Source of the DNA: DATDIC01 sp963777625 | GTDB taxonomy: Bacteria; Pseudomonadota; Alphaproteobacteria; Acetobacterales; Acetobacteraceae | Assembly: GCA_963777625.1 (NCBI GenBank) | Contig: CAVZRO010000033.1 | Location: forward strand, 96,479 to 160,478 | Direction: 5' to 3' | Length of the DNA: 64,000 bases | In this document: piece after piece, positions 50,291 through 58,923 of the stretch | How the letters are laid out: the number at the start of each line of letters is the position of its first letter | Position numbering within the stretch: position 1 is the stretch's first letter | The notes under the pieces: model-generated | Databases searched by the model: none | What the model was told of the DNA's origin: nothing | The model's input: the letters and a program-made list of their open reading frames with translations, nothing else | Position numbers and translations under genes: made by a program

Positions 50291-50755
50291 TTACTCCTCG
50301 GGGCCCGGGCGGAACTCTTCAATAACGCCTTCGCGGGCGCGGAATTCTTCGCGATCGTCGTAACCGCGGCGGCGCCCGCTGTCGAACCGGCCGGCCGGAC
50401 GCGGACCACGGAAGGTGCGGTCGCGGTCGTCGGACTTGCGGGACAGGATTGCCGAGGGGGCTTCCTCGATGTCGTTCACACGAAGCGTCATGTAGCGCAG
50501 CACGTCTTCATTCAGGCCCAGCTGCCGTTCCATTTCCGTGATGAAGGCCGGCCCGGCGTCGAGGCCCAGCAGCATATAGTGGCCTTTGCGGTTCTTCTTG
50601 ATCCGGTAGGCCAGGCTGCGCAGGCCCCAATATTCGCGCTTCTTCACGCTGCCGCCCTCGGCTTCGAGCTGGGTGCCGATCTGGTCGGCGATCGCATCGA
50701 CCTGTTGCTGCGTGACATCGTTGCGTGCGATCAGCACGCATTCATAAAGCGGCAT
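50291..50755 (-). CDS. rpsF: 30S ribosomal protein S6
   Basis: 154 residues. MPLYECVLIARNDVTQQQVD and EYWGLRSLAYRIKKNRKGHY are the S6 landmarks. The C-terminal extension of about 50 residues is rich in Arg, Asp and Glu (RPAGRFDSGRRRGYDDREEF), longer than in E. coli. ATG 50755 follows AGAGGGAG. An in-frame ATG further upstream would add unrelated residues. Confidence 0.96.
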   Translation of the reverse strand: MPLYECVLIARNDVTQQQVDAIADQIGTQLEAEGGSVKKREYWGLRSLAYRIKKNRKGHYMLLGLDAGPAFITEMERQLGLNEDVLRYMTLRVNDIEEAPSAILSRKSDDRDRTFRGPRPAGRFDSGRRRGYDDREEFRAREGVIEEFRPGPEE

Positions 50756-50795
50756 GATGACTCCCTCTGGCTGGTTCGGCCTTGGCCCGGGATGG

Positions 50796-50849
50796 GCCAC
50801 ATTCCGGGGTGGAATGTCGGCATAGCCGGGGACGGCCGTCGTCCCCGGC
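50796..50849 (-). promoter_or_regulatory. Structured rpsF leader, candidate S6:S18 autoregulatory element
   Basis: Read on the minus strand, the 5' leader of rpsF can form GCCGGGGAC/GTCCCCGGC (50825-50849, seven-base loop), then GCC-G-ACATTCC with GGAATGT-GGC (50796-50821, five-base loop ACCCC), ending about 40 bases before the ATG. rpsF leaders in many bacteria bind the S6:S18 complex through a bulged hairpin with a CCG element. This match is by structure and position only. Confidence 0.35.
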
Positions 50850-50912
50850 AGGGAAGTCGCGGCGTTAAGCACGGATCGGCGGTTGCCGCAAGCTGCGGCG
50901 CGGCGCTTCCAG

Positions 50913-51617
50913 CTACGCTGCGACGTCCATCATGACCAGTTCGGTCGGCTCGTTCGCCCGGATGGTAACCTCATCCTCGTCGCGGATTTCGGCTCCGTCC
51001 CGCGTTCCCACCGGGGTCCCGTTCACCGTGACCGATCCGGTCGCGGCGACCAGATAGCCGACGCGCCCGCGACCCATCGGCACCCGCACCGTCTGACCCG
51101 CGGCGAGCGTGCCGGCCAGCAGCGCCGCATCCGCGTATAGGGGCAATGCGCCCGCATCCGCGTCCTGCCGCCGCCCGCTGGCCAGCATCTGGAGACCGCC
51201 GTCGGAACTTCTGGGAAACTGCCGGGTGCCCCAGCCGGGGGTGACACCGTGACGGTCCGGGAGGATCCAGATCTGAAACAGCCGTGTCGGCACGCTCTCC
51301 TGGTTGTGCTCCGCGTGCACGATACCGGTGCCGGCGTGCATTACTTGTATGTCGCCGGCCTCCGTGCGGCCTTCATTTCCCAGGTTGTCGCGATGAGTGA
51401 TGGCGCCCTGGCGGACATAAGTGATGATCTCCATCTCCTTGTGCGGATGCGGGTCAAACCCTGTCCCCGGGGCAATCTCGTCGTCGTTCCACACACGCAG
51501 GTGACCAGCCCCCATCCGCGCCGGATCATGGTAGTGGCCGAAGCTGAAGTGATGCCGGGCGTTCAACCATTCATTCTGGAAGCGCCCGAGGCCGGCAAAG
51601 GGCCGAACTTCGATCAT
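50913..51617 (-). CDS. Pirin family protein
   Basis: 234 residues, bicupin. The metal site is in DPHPHKEMEIITYV and the conserved GTGIVHAEHN, consistent with Fe-containing pirins and quercetinase-like YhhW. It often sits near redox-stress regulators. The MarR-family gene lies 50 bases upstream on the same strand, so the pair are probably regulated together. Confidence 0.92.
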   Translation of the reverse strand: MIEVRPFAGLGRFQNEWLNARHHFSFGHYHDPARMGAGHLRVWNDDEIAPGTGFDPHPHKEMEIITYVRQGAITHRDNLGNEGRTEAGDIQVMHAGTGIVHAEHNQESVPTRLFQIWILPDRHGVTPGWGTRQFPRSSDGGLQMLASGRRQDADAGALPLYADAALLAGTLAAGQTVRVPMGRGRVGYLVAATGSVTVNGTPVGTRDGAEIRDEDEVTIRANEPTELVMMDVAA

Positions 51618-51639
51618 CGGGATACTCCTGTATCATACC

Positions 51640-51656
51640 ATTCACTATCGAATGGT
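51640..51656. promoter_or_regulatory. Inverted repeat between marR-like and pirin genes, candidate operator
   Basis: ACCATTCACTATCGAATGGT has arms ACCATTC and GAATGGT around ACTATC. It lies about 25-40 bases upstream of the pirin ATG and just after the marR-like stop, a usual position for a MarR operator. No second copy was found upstream of the MarR-family gene. Confidence 0.5.
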
Positions 51657-51667
51657 TGGCGCTGCAA

Positions 51668-52159
51668 TTAGTGAGCGACAGGCGGTTCCGCAAGAGGTTC
51701 GGGTTCGGCGGCCGCCATCCCCAGCTTGCGGAGCAGCTCCCCGAGCTGTGCAAGCTCGCCCGGGCTCAGTCCGCTCATCGCCGCGGCGATCTTGCCGGCG
51801 TGGGGGGGAAAGATCGCCTCGATTCGGCGCTGTCCCTCCGGGGTGAGCTCGACCCGCACAGCCCTTCGGTCGCCCGGTTTGCGGCTGCGGGACACCATGC
51901 CGCGCCGCTCAAGCTTGTCGATGACATCTGTCATGTTTCCGGCGCTGGTCAGCACTTTGCGGCCCAGCTCGCGCTGGGTCAGCGGCCCCTTGTGCAAGAC
52001 CGCCTCCAGCACGCCGAGCTGGGTGAGTGTGAGTCCGGCATTCGCCAGCCCGGGCTCCAGGCGCGCGACGACCGCTTTCGCCGCGCGCAGCAGCTTCACG
52101 TACGCCCGCAGCGCCTCCACCACGGAATGATCATCCACACCGAATGGAGGTGCGGTCAA
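51668..52159 (-). CDS. MarR-family transcriptional regulator
   Basis: 163 residues with a winged helix at about 50-115 (LTLTQLGVLEAVLHKGPLTQ, LTSAGNMTDVIDKLERRGMV, DRRAVRVELTPEGQRRIE). It precedes the pirin gene and likely controls it in response to a phenolic or oxidising ligand. The intervening 50 bases contain CATTCACTATCGAATG-like half-sites (ATTCACTATCGAAT at 51642-51655), a candidate operator. Confidence 0.9.
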   Translation of the reverse strand: MTAPPFGVDDHSVVEALRAYVKLLRAAKAVVARLEPGLANAGLTLTQLGVLEAVLHKGPLTQRELGRKVLTSAGNMTDVIDKLERRGMVSRSRKPGDRRAVRVELTPEGQRRIEAIFPPHAGKIAAAMSGLSPGELAQLGELLRKLGMAAAEPEPLAEPPVAH

Positions 52160-52175
52160 CGACCTGCTCCCGCTT

Positions 52176-53042
52176 CTACCGGTTCATCATGACCGGCAGG
52201 GCCGCATTCTCCAGGACATGGCGGGTGACGCCGCCGAGGATGAGTTGGCGCAGACGCGAATGCGAATAAGCCCCCATCGCCAACAGGTCGCAGCCGAACT
52301 CGCGCGCCGCGGCGAGCAGCCCGGCAGCGACGACGCCATTCACCGCCTGGAACATCATGATTTCCGCATGGACACCGTGCAGCGCGAGATAAGCAGCCAG
52401 TTCAGGCGCGCCCGGGCCGCGCCGCTGGTAACCATCGGCCGAGAGGATGCAAACTGCCTCTGCCCGCTCCAACCAGGGCAGCACGCCGGCGACCGCCGAG
52501 GCGGACTCGGCGGTACCGTTCCAGCCGAGACAAATCCGGCTGCCGATGCCGCGCGGTGAGGCTTGAGGCGAGAGCAGCACCGGCCGGCCGGAATCGAACA
52601 GTACCGCATGCAACGCGTCCGATGATGAAACGTCTTCGCCAGCCTCGGGGTGAGGAACGACGGTGAGATCGGCAAGCCGGGCTTGTTGGGAGACCAGATC
52701 CTCCTCCCGCCCGGTGACGGCGGCAAAGCTGGCTGTTGGCCCCGCGGCGATGCCATGCGGATCGCCGATGCGGATATCCTGCTGCGCCACGAAGCGGTCG
52801 AACATCGCGCGGACGGCATGCGCGCGTTCGTTGCTTTCGCGCTCGGTGGCGGACATCATTTCCTCGATCATCGCGCCGGACAGGCCTTCACCGGCCAGCG
52901 GCGCGACGTCGCGGCTATCCACGCGCACGTGCAACGCGGTGACGTGCGCGTTCCACAGGCGCGCGATCATCAGCGCGGTGGACAATGCCGCCTCGCCGGC
53001 AGCCGTGCCGGTCAGCGGCAGCAGCAGCTTGCGGATTGCCAT
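52176..53042 (-). CDS. Universal stress protein with two Usp domains
   Basis: 288 residues. Two Usp-like domains: residues 1-150 (RKLLLPLTGTAAGEAALSTA) and 155-288 (SRICLGWNGTAESASAVAG). The C-terminal GAYSHSRLRQLILGGVTRHV matches the G-2x-G-9x-G(S/T) nucleotide-binding motif in shape, so the second domain may bind ATP. ATG 53042 has AAGGCAGG upstream; an upstream in-frame ATG at 53525 reads into the next gene. Confidence 0.88.
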   Translation of the reverse strand: MAIRKLLLPLTGTAAGEAALSTALMIARLWNAHVTALHVRVDSRDVAPLAGEGLSGAMIEEMMSATERESNERAHAVRAMFDRFVAQQDIRIGDPHGIAAGPTASFAAVTGREEDLVSQQARLADLTVVPHPEAGEDVSSSDALHAVLFDSGRPVLLSPQASPRGIGSRICLGWNGTAESASAVAGVLPWLERAEAVCILSADGYQRRGPGAPELAAYLALHGVHAEIMMFQAVNGVVAAGLLAAAREFGCDLLAMGAYSHSRLRQLILGGVTRHVLENAALPVMMNR

Positions 53043-53082
53043 AGCCTGCCTTCCCTTCCGTGCGCTGGTCTGATTTGCGTTT

Positions 53083-54594
53083 CTAGCACGGCGAACACGG
53101 CGACGACAGCGCCTTGCGAACGAGGTCATGGGCGCGGGCAAGCAGCGTCGGATCGGTGGCGTCCAGGATATGCCAGTCGCACGGCGGGATGGTGCGGACG
53201 CGCGCGGACGCCCGAAGCACCTTCGGCGTTGCGTCCGAGGCATCGCCCTTGCGAGCGACAAGCCGCGCCTCCAGAACCGGGAGCGGCGCCTCCAGCCAGA
53301 TACCGACGAACGGCGTCCGGGACAGGCGTGCCGCTTCCCGAACTGCCCGGCGGTGCGCCGGGTCGATGAAGGTTGCGTCGGCGACGACAGCATGCCCGGC
53401 GGCGGCGGTCTCGCGAGCTGCCTCGGCGAATGAGGCGAACACCGCGGCGCTGGCCGCATCGGTGTAAGCGCTGGCGGGCAGTCGTTGTTCCGGCGGCGCA
53501 CCGTGCAGGCGCTTGCGTATCTCATCGCTGCGCAGCATCACCGCCCCGGGCGCGCGGCCGAGGGTCGGCGCCAGAGCGCGACCAAGCGTGGATTTGCCGG
53601 TGCCTTGCAGGCCGCCGATCGCGACCACCAGGCGGGGAGCAGGTCGCATGTAACCAAGTGCGGCGTTCAGGTAGGATTGCGACCGCTTAGGATTGCCACG
53701 GGATGCGTGCACGTGGGCGAGTATCATCGCTCGTTGCGACAGATAAGGCGGCAGAGCGCGAATGAATCCGGCATCGCCTCGGCGGGCGATATAGCGGTTG
53801 AAAACCCGGTTGGCGGCAGCGAGCGATGCACGCTGGTCGAGGTCCATCAGCAGAAAAGCGAGATCATAGCCAAGATCGATGGTGGCCATGCGCTCGTCGA
53901 ACTCGAGCGCATCGAATGGAACGGGCCTGCCCTGCCAGAGGCACAAATTGCCAAGATGAAGGTCGCCATGGGCACGCCGCACGAAGCCGCCGCGCGCACG
54001 TTCCTGCTGCCACGCGGAGAGCGAGTCGAGCGCGGTGGACACCGCGCGCTCCCATTCGGGCACGGATGGGTCGGGTAGGCCCGCGTGGCGTGCGGAGCGC
54101 GCGTTGCCGCTGGTGACGTCGTGCATCGACCGGGCGACATCCACGTCGGCGATTGGGCACTGCGCGTGGTATGCCGCCACGGCATCGGCGAGCGCGTCGA
54201 GTATCGGCGGTTCAAGGGGCGCGGCCGCGGCCATGGCGTCGAGGAAATCACCCGCCGGTATGCGCGCCATGCGCAGCACCCAGTCGATCACCTCCGTGCC
54301 GGGCACCGCCGGGTCGCTAAATCCCAATCGCCCATCGGCTTGTCGAACCACGGCGACAACGTCGCGATAGAGGCCGGGGGCGGCCGGACCGTTCAACACC
54401 AGTTCGCGCTCGGCGAAATGGCGACGTGCCGCAACATCGGTGAAATCCAGGAACGGCAGCCGCACCGCTTTCTTGAGCTTCCAGACGGTGTCGGCGCCCA
54501 CGAACACGAGCGAGATATGCGTCTCGACCGGCGCCGCGTCCGTCAACCCGCGCAGGAACGCGACAACTTCCTGCTGAGCCGGCGGGATGTTCAT
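53083..54594 (-). CDS. Aminoglycoside phosphotransferase-like domain fused to a P-loop kinase domain
   Basis: 503 residues. Residues 1-310 show an APH-like kinase fold with the catalytic loop RRAHGDLHLGNLCLW and DFDALEFDERMATIDLGYDLA-like metal site (FDALEFDERMATIDLGYD). Residues about 330-500 are an AAA_33 kinase-like domain with P-loop GLQGTGKSTLGRAL. Proteins of this architecture are widespread and uncharacterised. ATG 54594 is chosen because the residues before it are not family-like. It lies five bases after pdxH. Confidence 0.8.
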   Translation of the reverse strand: MNIPPAQQEVVAFLRGLTDAAPVETHISLVFVGADTVWKLKKAVRLPFLDFTDVAARRHFAERELVLNGPAAPGLYRDVVAVVRQADGRLGFSDPAVPGTEVIDWVLRMARIPAGDFLDAMAAAAPLEPPILDALADAVAAYHAQCPIADVDVARSMHDVTSGNARSARHAGLPDPSVPEWERAVSTALDSLSAWQQERARGGFVRRAHGDLHLGNLCLWQGRPVPFDALEFDERMATIDLGYDLAFLLMDLDQRASLAAANRVFNRYIARRGDAGFIRALPPYLSQRAMILAHVHASRGNPKRSQSYLNAALGYMRPAPRLVVAIGGLQGTGKSTLGRALAPTLGRAPGAVMLRSDEIRKRLHGAPPEQRLPASAYTDAASAAVFASFAEAARETAAAGHAVVADATFIDPAHRRAVREAARLSRTPFVGIWLEAPLPVLEARLVARKGDASDATPKVLRASARVRTIPPCDWHILDATDPTLLARAHDLVRKALSSPCSPC

Positions 54595-54599
54595 CGCCG

Positions 54600-55202
54600 C
54601 TATGGAAACAGCTTGCCGATCGTCCAATGACCATCCGGCTGATGCGTGTAGGTGGTGCGATCGTGCAGCCGGTACGGCATCTCCTGCCAGAACTCGAACC
54701 GTTCGGGTACGACGCGATAGCCGGACCAATGCGGCGGGCGGGGAATGTCCTCGCCTGAATAACGCGCTTCATATTCGGCCAGCCGACGCTCCAGCTCGGC
54801 GCGGTCTGCCAGTGGACGTGACTGGTCGGATGCCCAGGCGCCGAGCCGGGAGACCCGCGCCCGACTGGCGAAATAGGCGTCCGCCTCGGCCGGCGAGGCC
54901 GGCTGAACGCGGCCCTCGATGCGGATTTGCCGACCCAGAGATTTCCAATGGAACAACAATGCGATACGCGGATTGGCGGACAGTTCGTCAGCCTTTCGGC
55001 TCTCGACGTTGGTGTAGAAGACGAAGCCGCGCGGCTCGGCGCCGACCGGATCGACGCCCTTCAGCAGCACGATGCGCGCCGCCGGACGGCCATCCGGCGT
55101 GGTCGTGGCCACCGTCATGGCGTTCGGCTCATTGGGCTCCGCCAATTCAGCTTCCGCCATCCAGGCGAGAAACCGGTCAAACGGGTCGGGTGTCTCCGGC
55201 AT
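54600..55202 (-). CDS. pdxH: Pyridoxamine 5'-phosphate oxidase
   Basis: 200 residues. It oxidises pyridoxine or pyridoxamine phosphate to PLP using FMN. NAMTVATTTPDGRPAARIVL, GFVFYTNVESRKADEL, LFHWKSLGRQIRIEG and the C-terminal WSGYRVVPERFEFWQ and RLHDRTTY segments are intact. The N-terminal segment is shorter than E. coli PdxH (218 residues). PLP is used by the diaminopropionate lyase in this window, but there is no genetic link. Confidence 0.95.
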   Translation of the reverse strand: MPETPDPFDRFLAWMAEAELAEPNEPNAMTVATTTPDGRPAARIVLLKGVDPVGAEPRGFVFYTNVESRKADELSANPRIALLFHWKSLGRQIRIEGRVQPASPAEADAYFASRARVSRLGAWASDQSRPLADRAELERRLAEYEARYSGEDIPRPPHWSGYRVVPERFEFWQEMPYRLHDRTTYTHQPDGHWTIGKLFP

Positions 55203-55241
55203 TGGCGCAGGCTCCTGTTACGAAGAAAACGCGGGGCTCAG

Positions 55242-55284
55242 CCAGGGGCTCTGCCCCTGGACCCCGGCAAAGGCAAGCCTTTGC
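55242..55284. repeat. Twin hairpin element, REP-like
   Basis: Two adjacent perfect palindromes: CCAGGGGCTCTGCCCCTGG (55242-55260) and GCAAAGGCAAGCCTTTGC (55267-55284), separated by ACCCCG. They lie upstream of pdxH in the 176-bp gap to the phosphatase gene. The layout resembles dispersed GC-rich repeats in Acetobacteraceae genomes, but I cannot test copy number. It may also act as a terminator or transcript stabiliser. Confidence 0.55.
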
Positions 55285-55378
55285 AATCCATCCGTTGGGG
55301 TTGGGTGTGGGGGACACCGACGATGCCAGCGAATTCGCGCTGGACAGAAGGGATGGCGAACGGGAGCGGCGCGGCAGT

Positions 55379-55984
55379 TTAATTACGCTCTCCGAGGCGA
55401 GGGAATTGTTCGTCGATGCGGTGCCATCCGGTCAGAAGCCGACGTGTCACTATGTCGAATCGGAACACATGACCGCCTCCCCCAGCGGGCTGATCCTCTG
55501 TTCGGCTGATTGGCACGCCCTTCAGATGACACAACATGAGCGCGCCGACGCCGCCATGCGAGACGATGGCTATGTCGCCATCCCCTGGCGTCATGGAAAT
55601 GGCGCGATCTACGGCTCCCACGATCCTGGCTTGAGCATCAATGGCTCGCTCCCATCCGCGCACGCTTTCCTCTGGATGTGCAAAGAATTGGTCTGCAACG
55701 GCCTCAAATTCGGCCTTCTGCAGATAACCGGTCGCAGACCGTTCGTTCTCGCCCAGACCATCGATGACAACTGGCGACACAGACAGATGATCAGCCATTA
55801 TGCGTGCTGCCTCCCAGGCTTTTCGCTCAGCACTACAGAAGATGGCATGCACTCTTTCGACCCAAGGTTGACCAAGCATCACTCTCATGCGGCCGACGCC
55901 TTTGAATGATAGCGGCCAGGCCGTCACTGGCACAGACGGATCGATCACGACCTCCGGATGCGTAATAAAGTAGGCAATGGCCAT
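55379..55984 (-). CDS. Histidine phosphatase family protein with a divergent active-site motif
   Basis: 201 residues of the phosphoglycerate mutase-like superfamily. The N-terminal catalytic motif, normally RHGE, reads THPE (AYFITHPEVV). The second His and downstream pattern (DIAIVSHGGVGALMLCHLKG) is normal, and CSAERKAWEAARIMA is the conserved substrate loop. Loss of the Arg may change specificity or reduce activity. The gene is isolated. Confidence 0.82.
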   Translation of the reverse strand: MAIAYFITHPEVVIDPSVPVTAWPLSFKGVGRMRVMLGQPWVERVHAIFCSAERKAWEAARIMADHLSVSPVVIDGLGENERSATGYLQKAEFEAVADQFFAHPEESVRGWERAIDAQARIVGAVDRAISMTPGDGDIAIVSHGGVGALMLCHLKGVPISRTEDQPAGGGGHVFRFDIVTRRLLTGWHRIDEQFPRLGERN

Positions 55985-56639
55985 TACGCTGCCCTCGGCC
56001 AGGATTAGTTACGCCTCATGATATCGACGACGATATTCTTGCCGAGCCACGCAGACCCAACTCGAAGCTTGTTCGTCTTGCAAAAGCGCCGCGGTCACGT
56101 TCGTGGCGTCCAAAGGACTGGCCTGCGATTGACACTCGACAATAGAGCAAATCGCCATCGTCCTCAATCTGCCCATTGGCACAGGCAGAGGTGGGGAGGT
56201 TGCTGGCCAGAAAACGGCGAGCGTGCAGGTGGATCAAGTGGTTGCGCCGTTGACAGATGCCGTCGGGCGCGGGATGCACTGCCGCCGCTCCGGTTGGTGA
56301 CGCAAGGCTGGCGCCGTCCAGCGGATCGGCTCAATCGCCGGAGAGCATTGATGGAGGAATGGCTGCATCAGGCGATTGCTGGACTGCGGGACTGACATTT
56401 CAACTCGCGGCAGTCCGAATCGGCAGGAGATTGGTCAGGTTGCCGCAATTGCAGCCGTGCGCACGTTTCTCAATTTCCTTCTCGAGCGAGACTTGGCCGC
56501 TATTCGGCCGCGCGAGGTCGGCGATTGAGCCCTGTTGGGTTTCGCTGCGTCATGCGGCCCATTTATCCTGACACACGCTATCAGCGTTCCCCCTATTCAC
56601 TGTGGAAGGATAGCGGCGGATTGTGGAGTGGAGACCGTT
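55985..56639. other. 655-bp region without a supported gene
   Basis: Several short open frames occur here on both strands but none has a convincing ribosome site, domain or codon bias. A 34-codon stretch reading EIGQVAAIAAVRTFLNFLLE to a stop at 56527 (plus strand) faintly resembles the end of a LysR-type regulator and could be a remnant. The base composition looks less GC-rich than neighbouring genes, as would be expected for decayed or intergenic DNA. Confidence 0.4.
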
Positions 56640-57449
56640 ATGACCGTGATCACCGCTATCGGAACCTGGAGCCTGTTCGGTTTTGGACTGCTGTTGCTCG
56701 TTGCTCAGCTCGCAGCGCATGAATTTGGCTATCGGTTTGGCCTTCGTCGTGCTCCGAAAAACCAAGTAGACGGAGTTGGAACGGTCGTCGGCGCCATGCT
56801 TGCGCTACTGGCATTTGTACTCGCGCTCACTTTGTCCTTCGCAACGAGTCGTTTTAACGAGCGGCGCGCAGCGTCACTCGCCGAGGCCAACGCCATCGGT
56901 ACAGCATGGCTGCGCGCCGAGGCAGTCGGTAACGCAAGAGGATTCGAGATTGCACGATTGCTGGAGGAATATACCAAGGTGAGAATTGCGTTCGTCCGAA
57001 GCGATAGCGATCCTGCCGCAATAGACGACATCAATCAACGCACCAACGCGTTGCAGACCGAGATCTGGGGACATGTGTCCGCCATCGTTCGCGAGCAGCC
57101 GAACCCTGTCGTTACGTCCCTGATGGCCGCCGTCAACGATACGTTCGACATGACGGCGGCCGAACGCTTTGCCTATGATTACAGCATCCCGTCTCAGGTC
57201 GTTTGGCTGCTCATCAGTATGGCGTTGTTGGGCATGGGAGCGCTAGGCTACCAAGTGGGCGTCCAGGGCAAGTCGTTCCGCATTTTGATAACATTGCTCA
57301 CGGTGATGTGGACCGTGGTCATCGTCGATATCTTCGATCTCGCATCTCCGCGGATTGGCGCCCTGCGCACCAGCACAGCTGTATATGAATGGACGCTGCA
57401 AGGATTTCAGGGCGGTGTGCCTATCCCGCCTTCTCCCACTCCGCACTGA
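56640..57449 (+). CDS. DUF4239-like membrane protein
   Basis: 269 residues. Four predicted membrane helices: two at the N-terminus (about 5-27 and 48-70) and two near the C-terminus (about 180-200 and 208-230), with a soluble middle (FNERRAASLAEANAIGTAWL, LQTEIWGHVSAIVREQ). This pattern is typical of the bestrophin-like DUF4239 family. ATG 56640 has GGAG six bases upstream (GGAGACCGTTATG). The function is unknown. Confidence 0.75.
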   Translation: MTVITAIGTWSLFGFGLLLLVAQLAAHEFGYRFGLRRAPKNQVDGVGTVVGAMLALLAFVLALTLSFATSRFNERRAASLAEANAIGTAWLRAEAVGNARGFEIARLLEEYTKVRIAFVRSDSDPAAIDDINQRTNALQTEIWGHVSAIVREQPNPVVTSLMAAVNDTFDMTAAERFAYDYSIPSQVVWLLISMALLGMGALGYQVGVQGKSFRILITLLTVMWTVVIVDIFDLASPRIGALRTSTAVYEWTLQGFQGGVPIPPSPTPH

Positions 57450-57954
57450 CCGGCCTGGGCGTATTGATCGGATGGCGCCGGTAGTCCTTGTTGCGACCGG
57501 TAAGGGTGTAACTATGCAGGTGCGCGACGTAGCTTAGCGCGATCATGTTACCGCTGACTCGCTCGCTGCCGCGCACGCTATGGCCGCGTCCTATCGGCGG
57601 ACGGACGCCGGCCGGCAGGCTGCCCTGGCCGACGGCAGTGATCCCGCGGCACCCAAAGCCGCCCCGGCGATGATCGACGAGGTGCTGATCCGGCCCCGAA
57701 ATCGCTGGCGCGCCGCCCGGGATCAAGCTGATCGGCGAACTGCTCGCTGCGCTGCGGGCCGGCCTTGGCCGGACGACCGCCTCAAGAGTCGGCCGTAAGC
57801 ATTGATCCATTCCTTGCCACGGCTGTTGGTTCAGTAACGGACGGCCCAGGGGTAAAATCAGGGGTAAAACCCGGGGTAAAACCCCTGGCTCTTGCCCCGC
57901 CATGCGGCCCTGTGCCACCACGGGACGGCGGAGTACAATCCCCAGGGAGCGCGC
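57450..57954. other. 505-bp region upstream of fabI without a supported gene
   Basis: No gene is convincing on either strand, although open frames exist by virtue of high GC. The region ends in three 12-bp tandem repeats (57849-57884) and presumably contains the fabI promoter. Confidence 0.4.
57849..57884. repeat. Three tandem 12-bp GGGGTAAAA repeats upstream of fabI
   Basis: GGGGTAAAA occurs at 57849, 57861 and 57873, each exactly 12 bp apart (AGGGGTAAAATC, AGGGGTAAAACC, CGGGGTAAAACC). The block is flanked by CCAGGGG (57846-57852) and CCCCTGG (57882-57888), which are inverted. It ends about 70 bases before the fabI ATG. It may be an operator array or a slippage product. Confidence 0.6.
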
Positions 57955-58781
<827 letters not shown>

Positions 58782-58785
<4 letters not shown>

Positions 58786-58901
58786 GCGATCAACTGGATC
58801 CTGACGAACACGACGATTTCCGCCACGCCGACGCCGAAGTTCCGACGCCTGACGCCAGCATGTGCGCTCCACCTAAGCCATTTCCCGTGAACTGGTTCTG
58901 A
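58782..58901 (+). CDS. Small protein, 39 residues, between fabI and aroC
   Basis: ATG 58782 overlaps the fabI stop as ATGA. The product is acidic in its N-terminal half (MSDQLDPDEHDDFRHADAE) and ends PKPFPVNWF, with one Cys. No family is recognised. The overlap and the clean stop 22 bases before aroC argue for translation, but coding capacity this short needs conservation to prove. Confidence 0.4.
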
Positions 58902-58923
58902 CCGCTGGCCGTGAGACGCTGAC

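Noticed and set aside
56400..56527. Remnant of a LysR-type regulator
   Set aside because: Only about 30 codons weakly resemble the C-terminus; no helix-turn-helix part is present.
57580..57798. A 72-codon frame upstream of fabI
   Set aside because: No ribosome site or family resemblance, and composition typical of a random high-GC frame.
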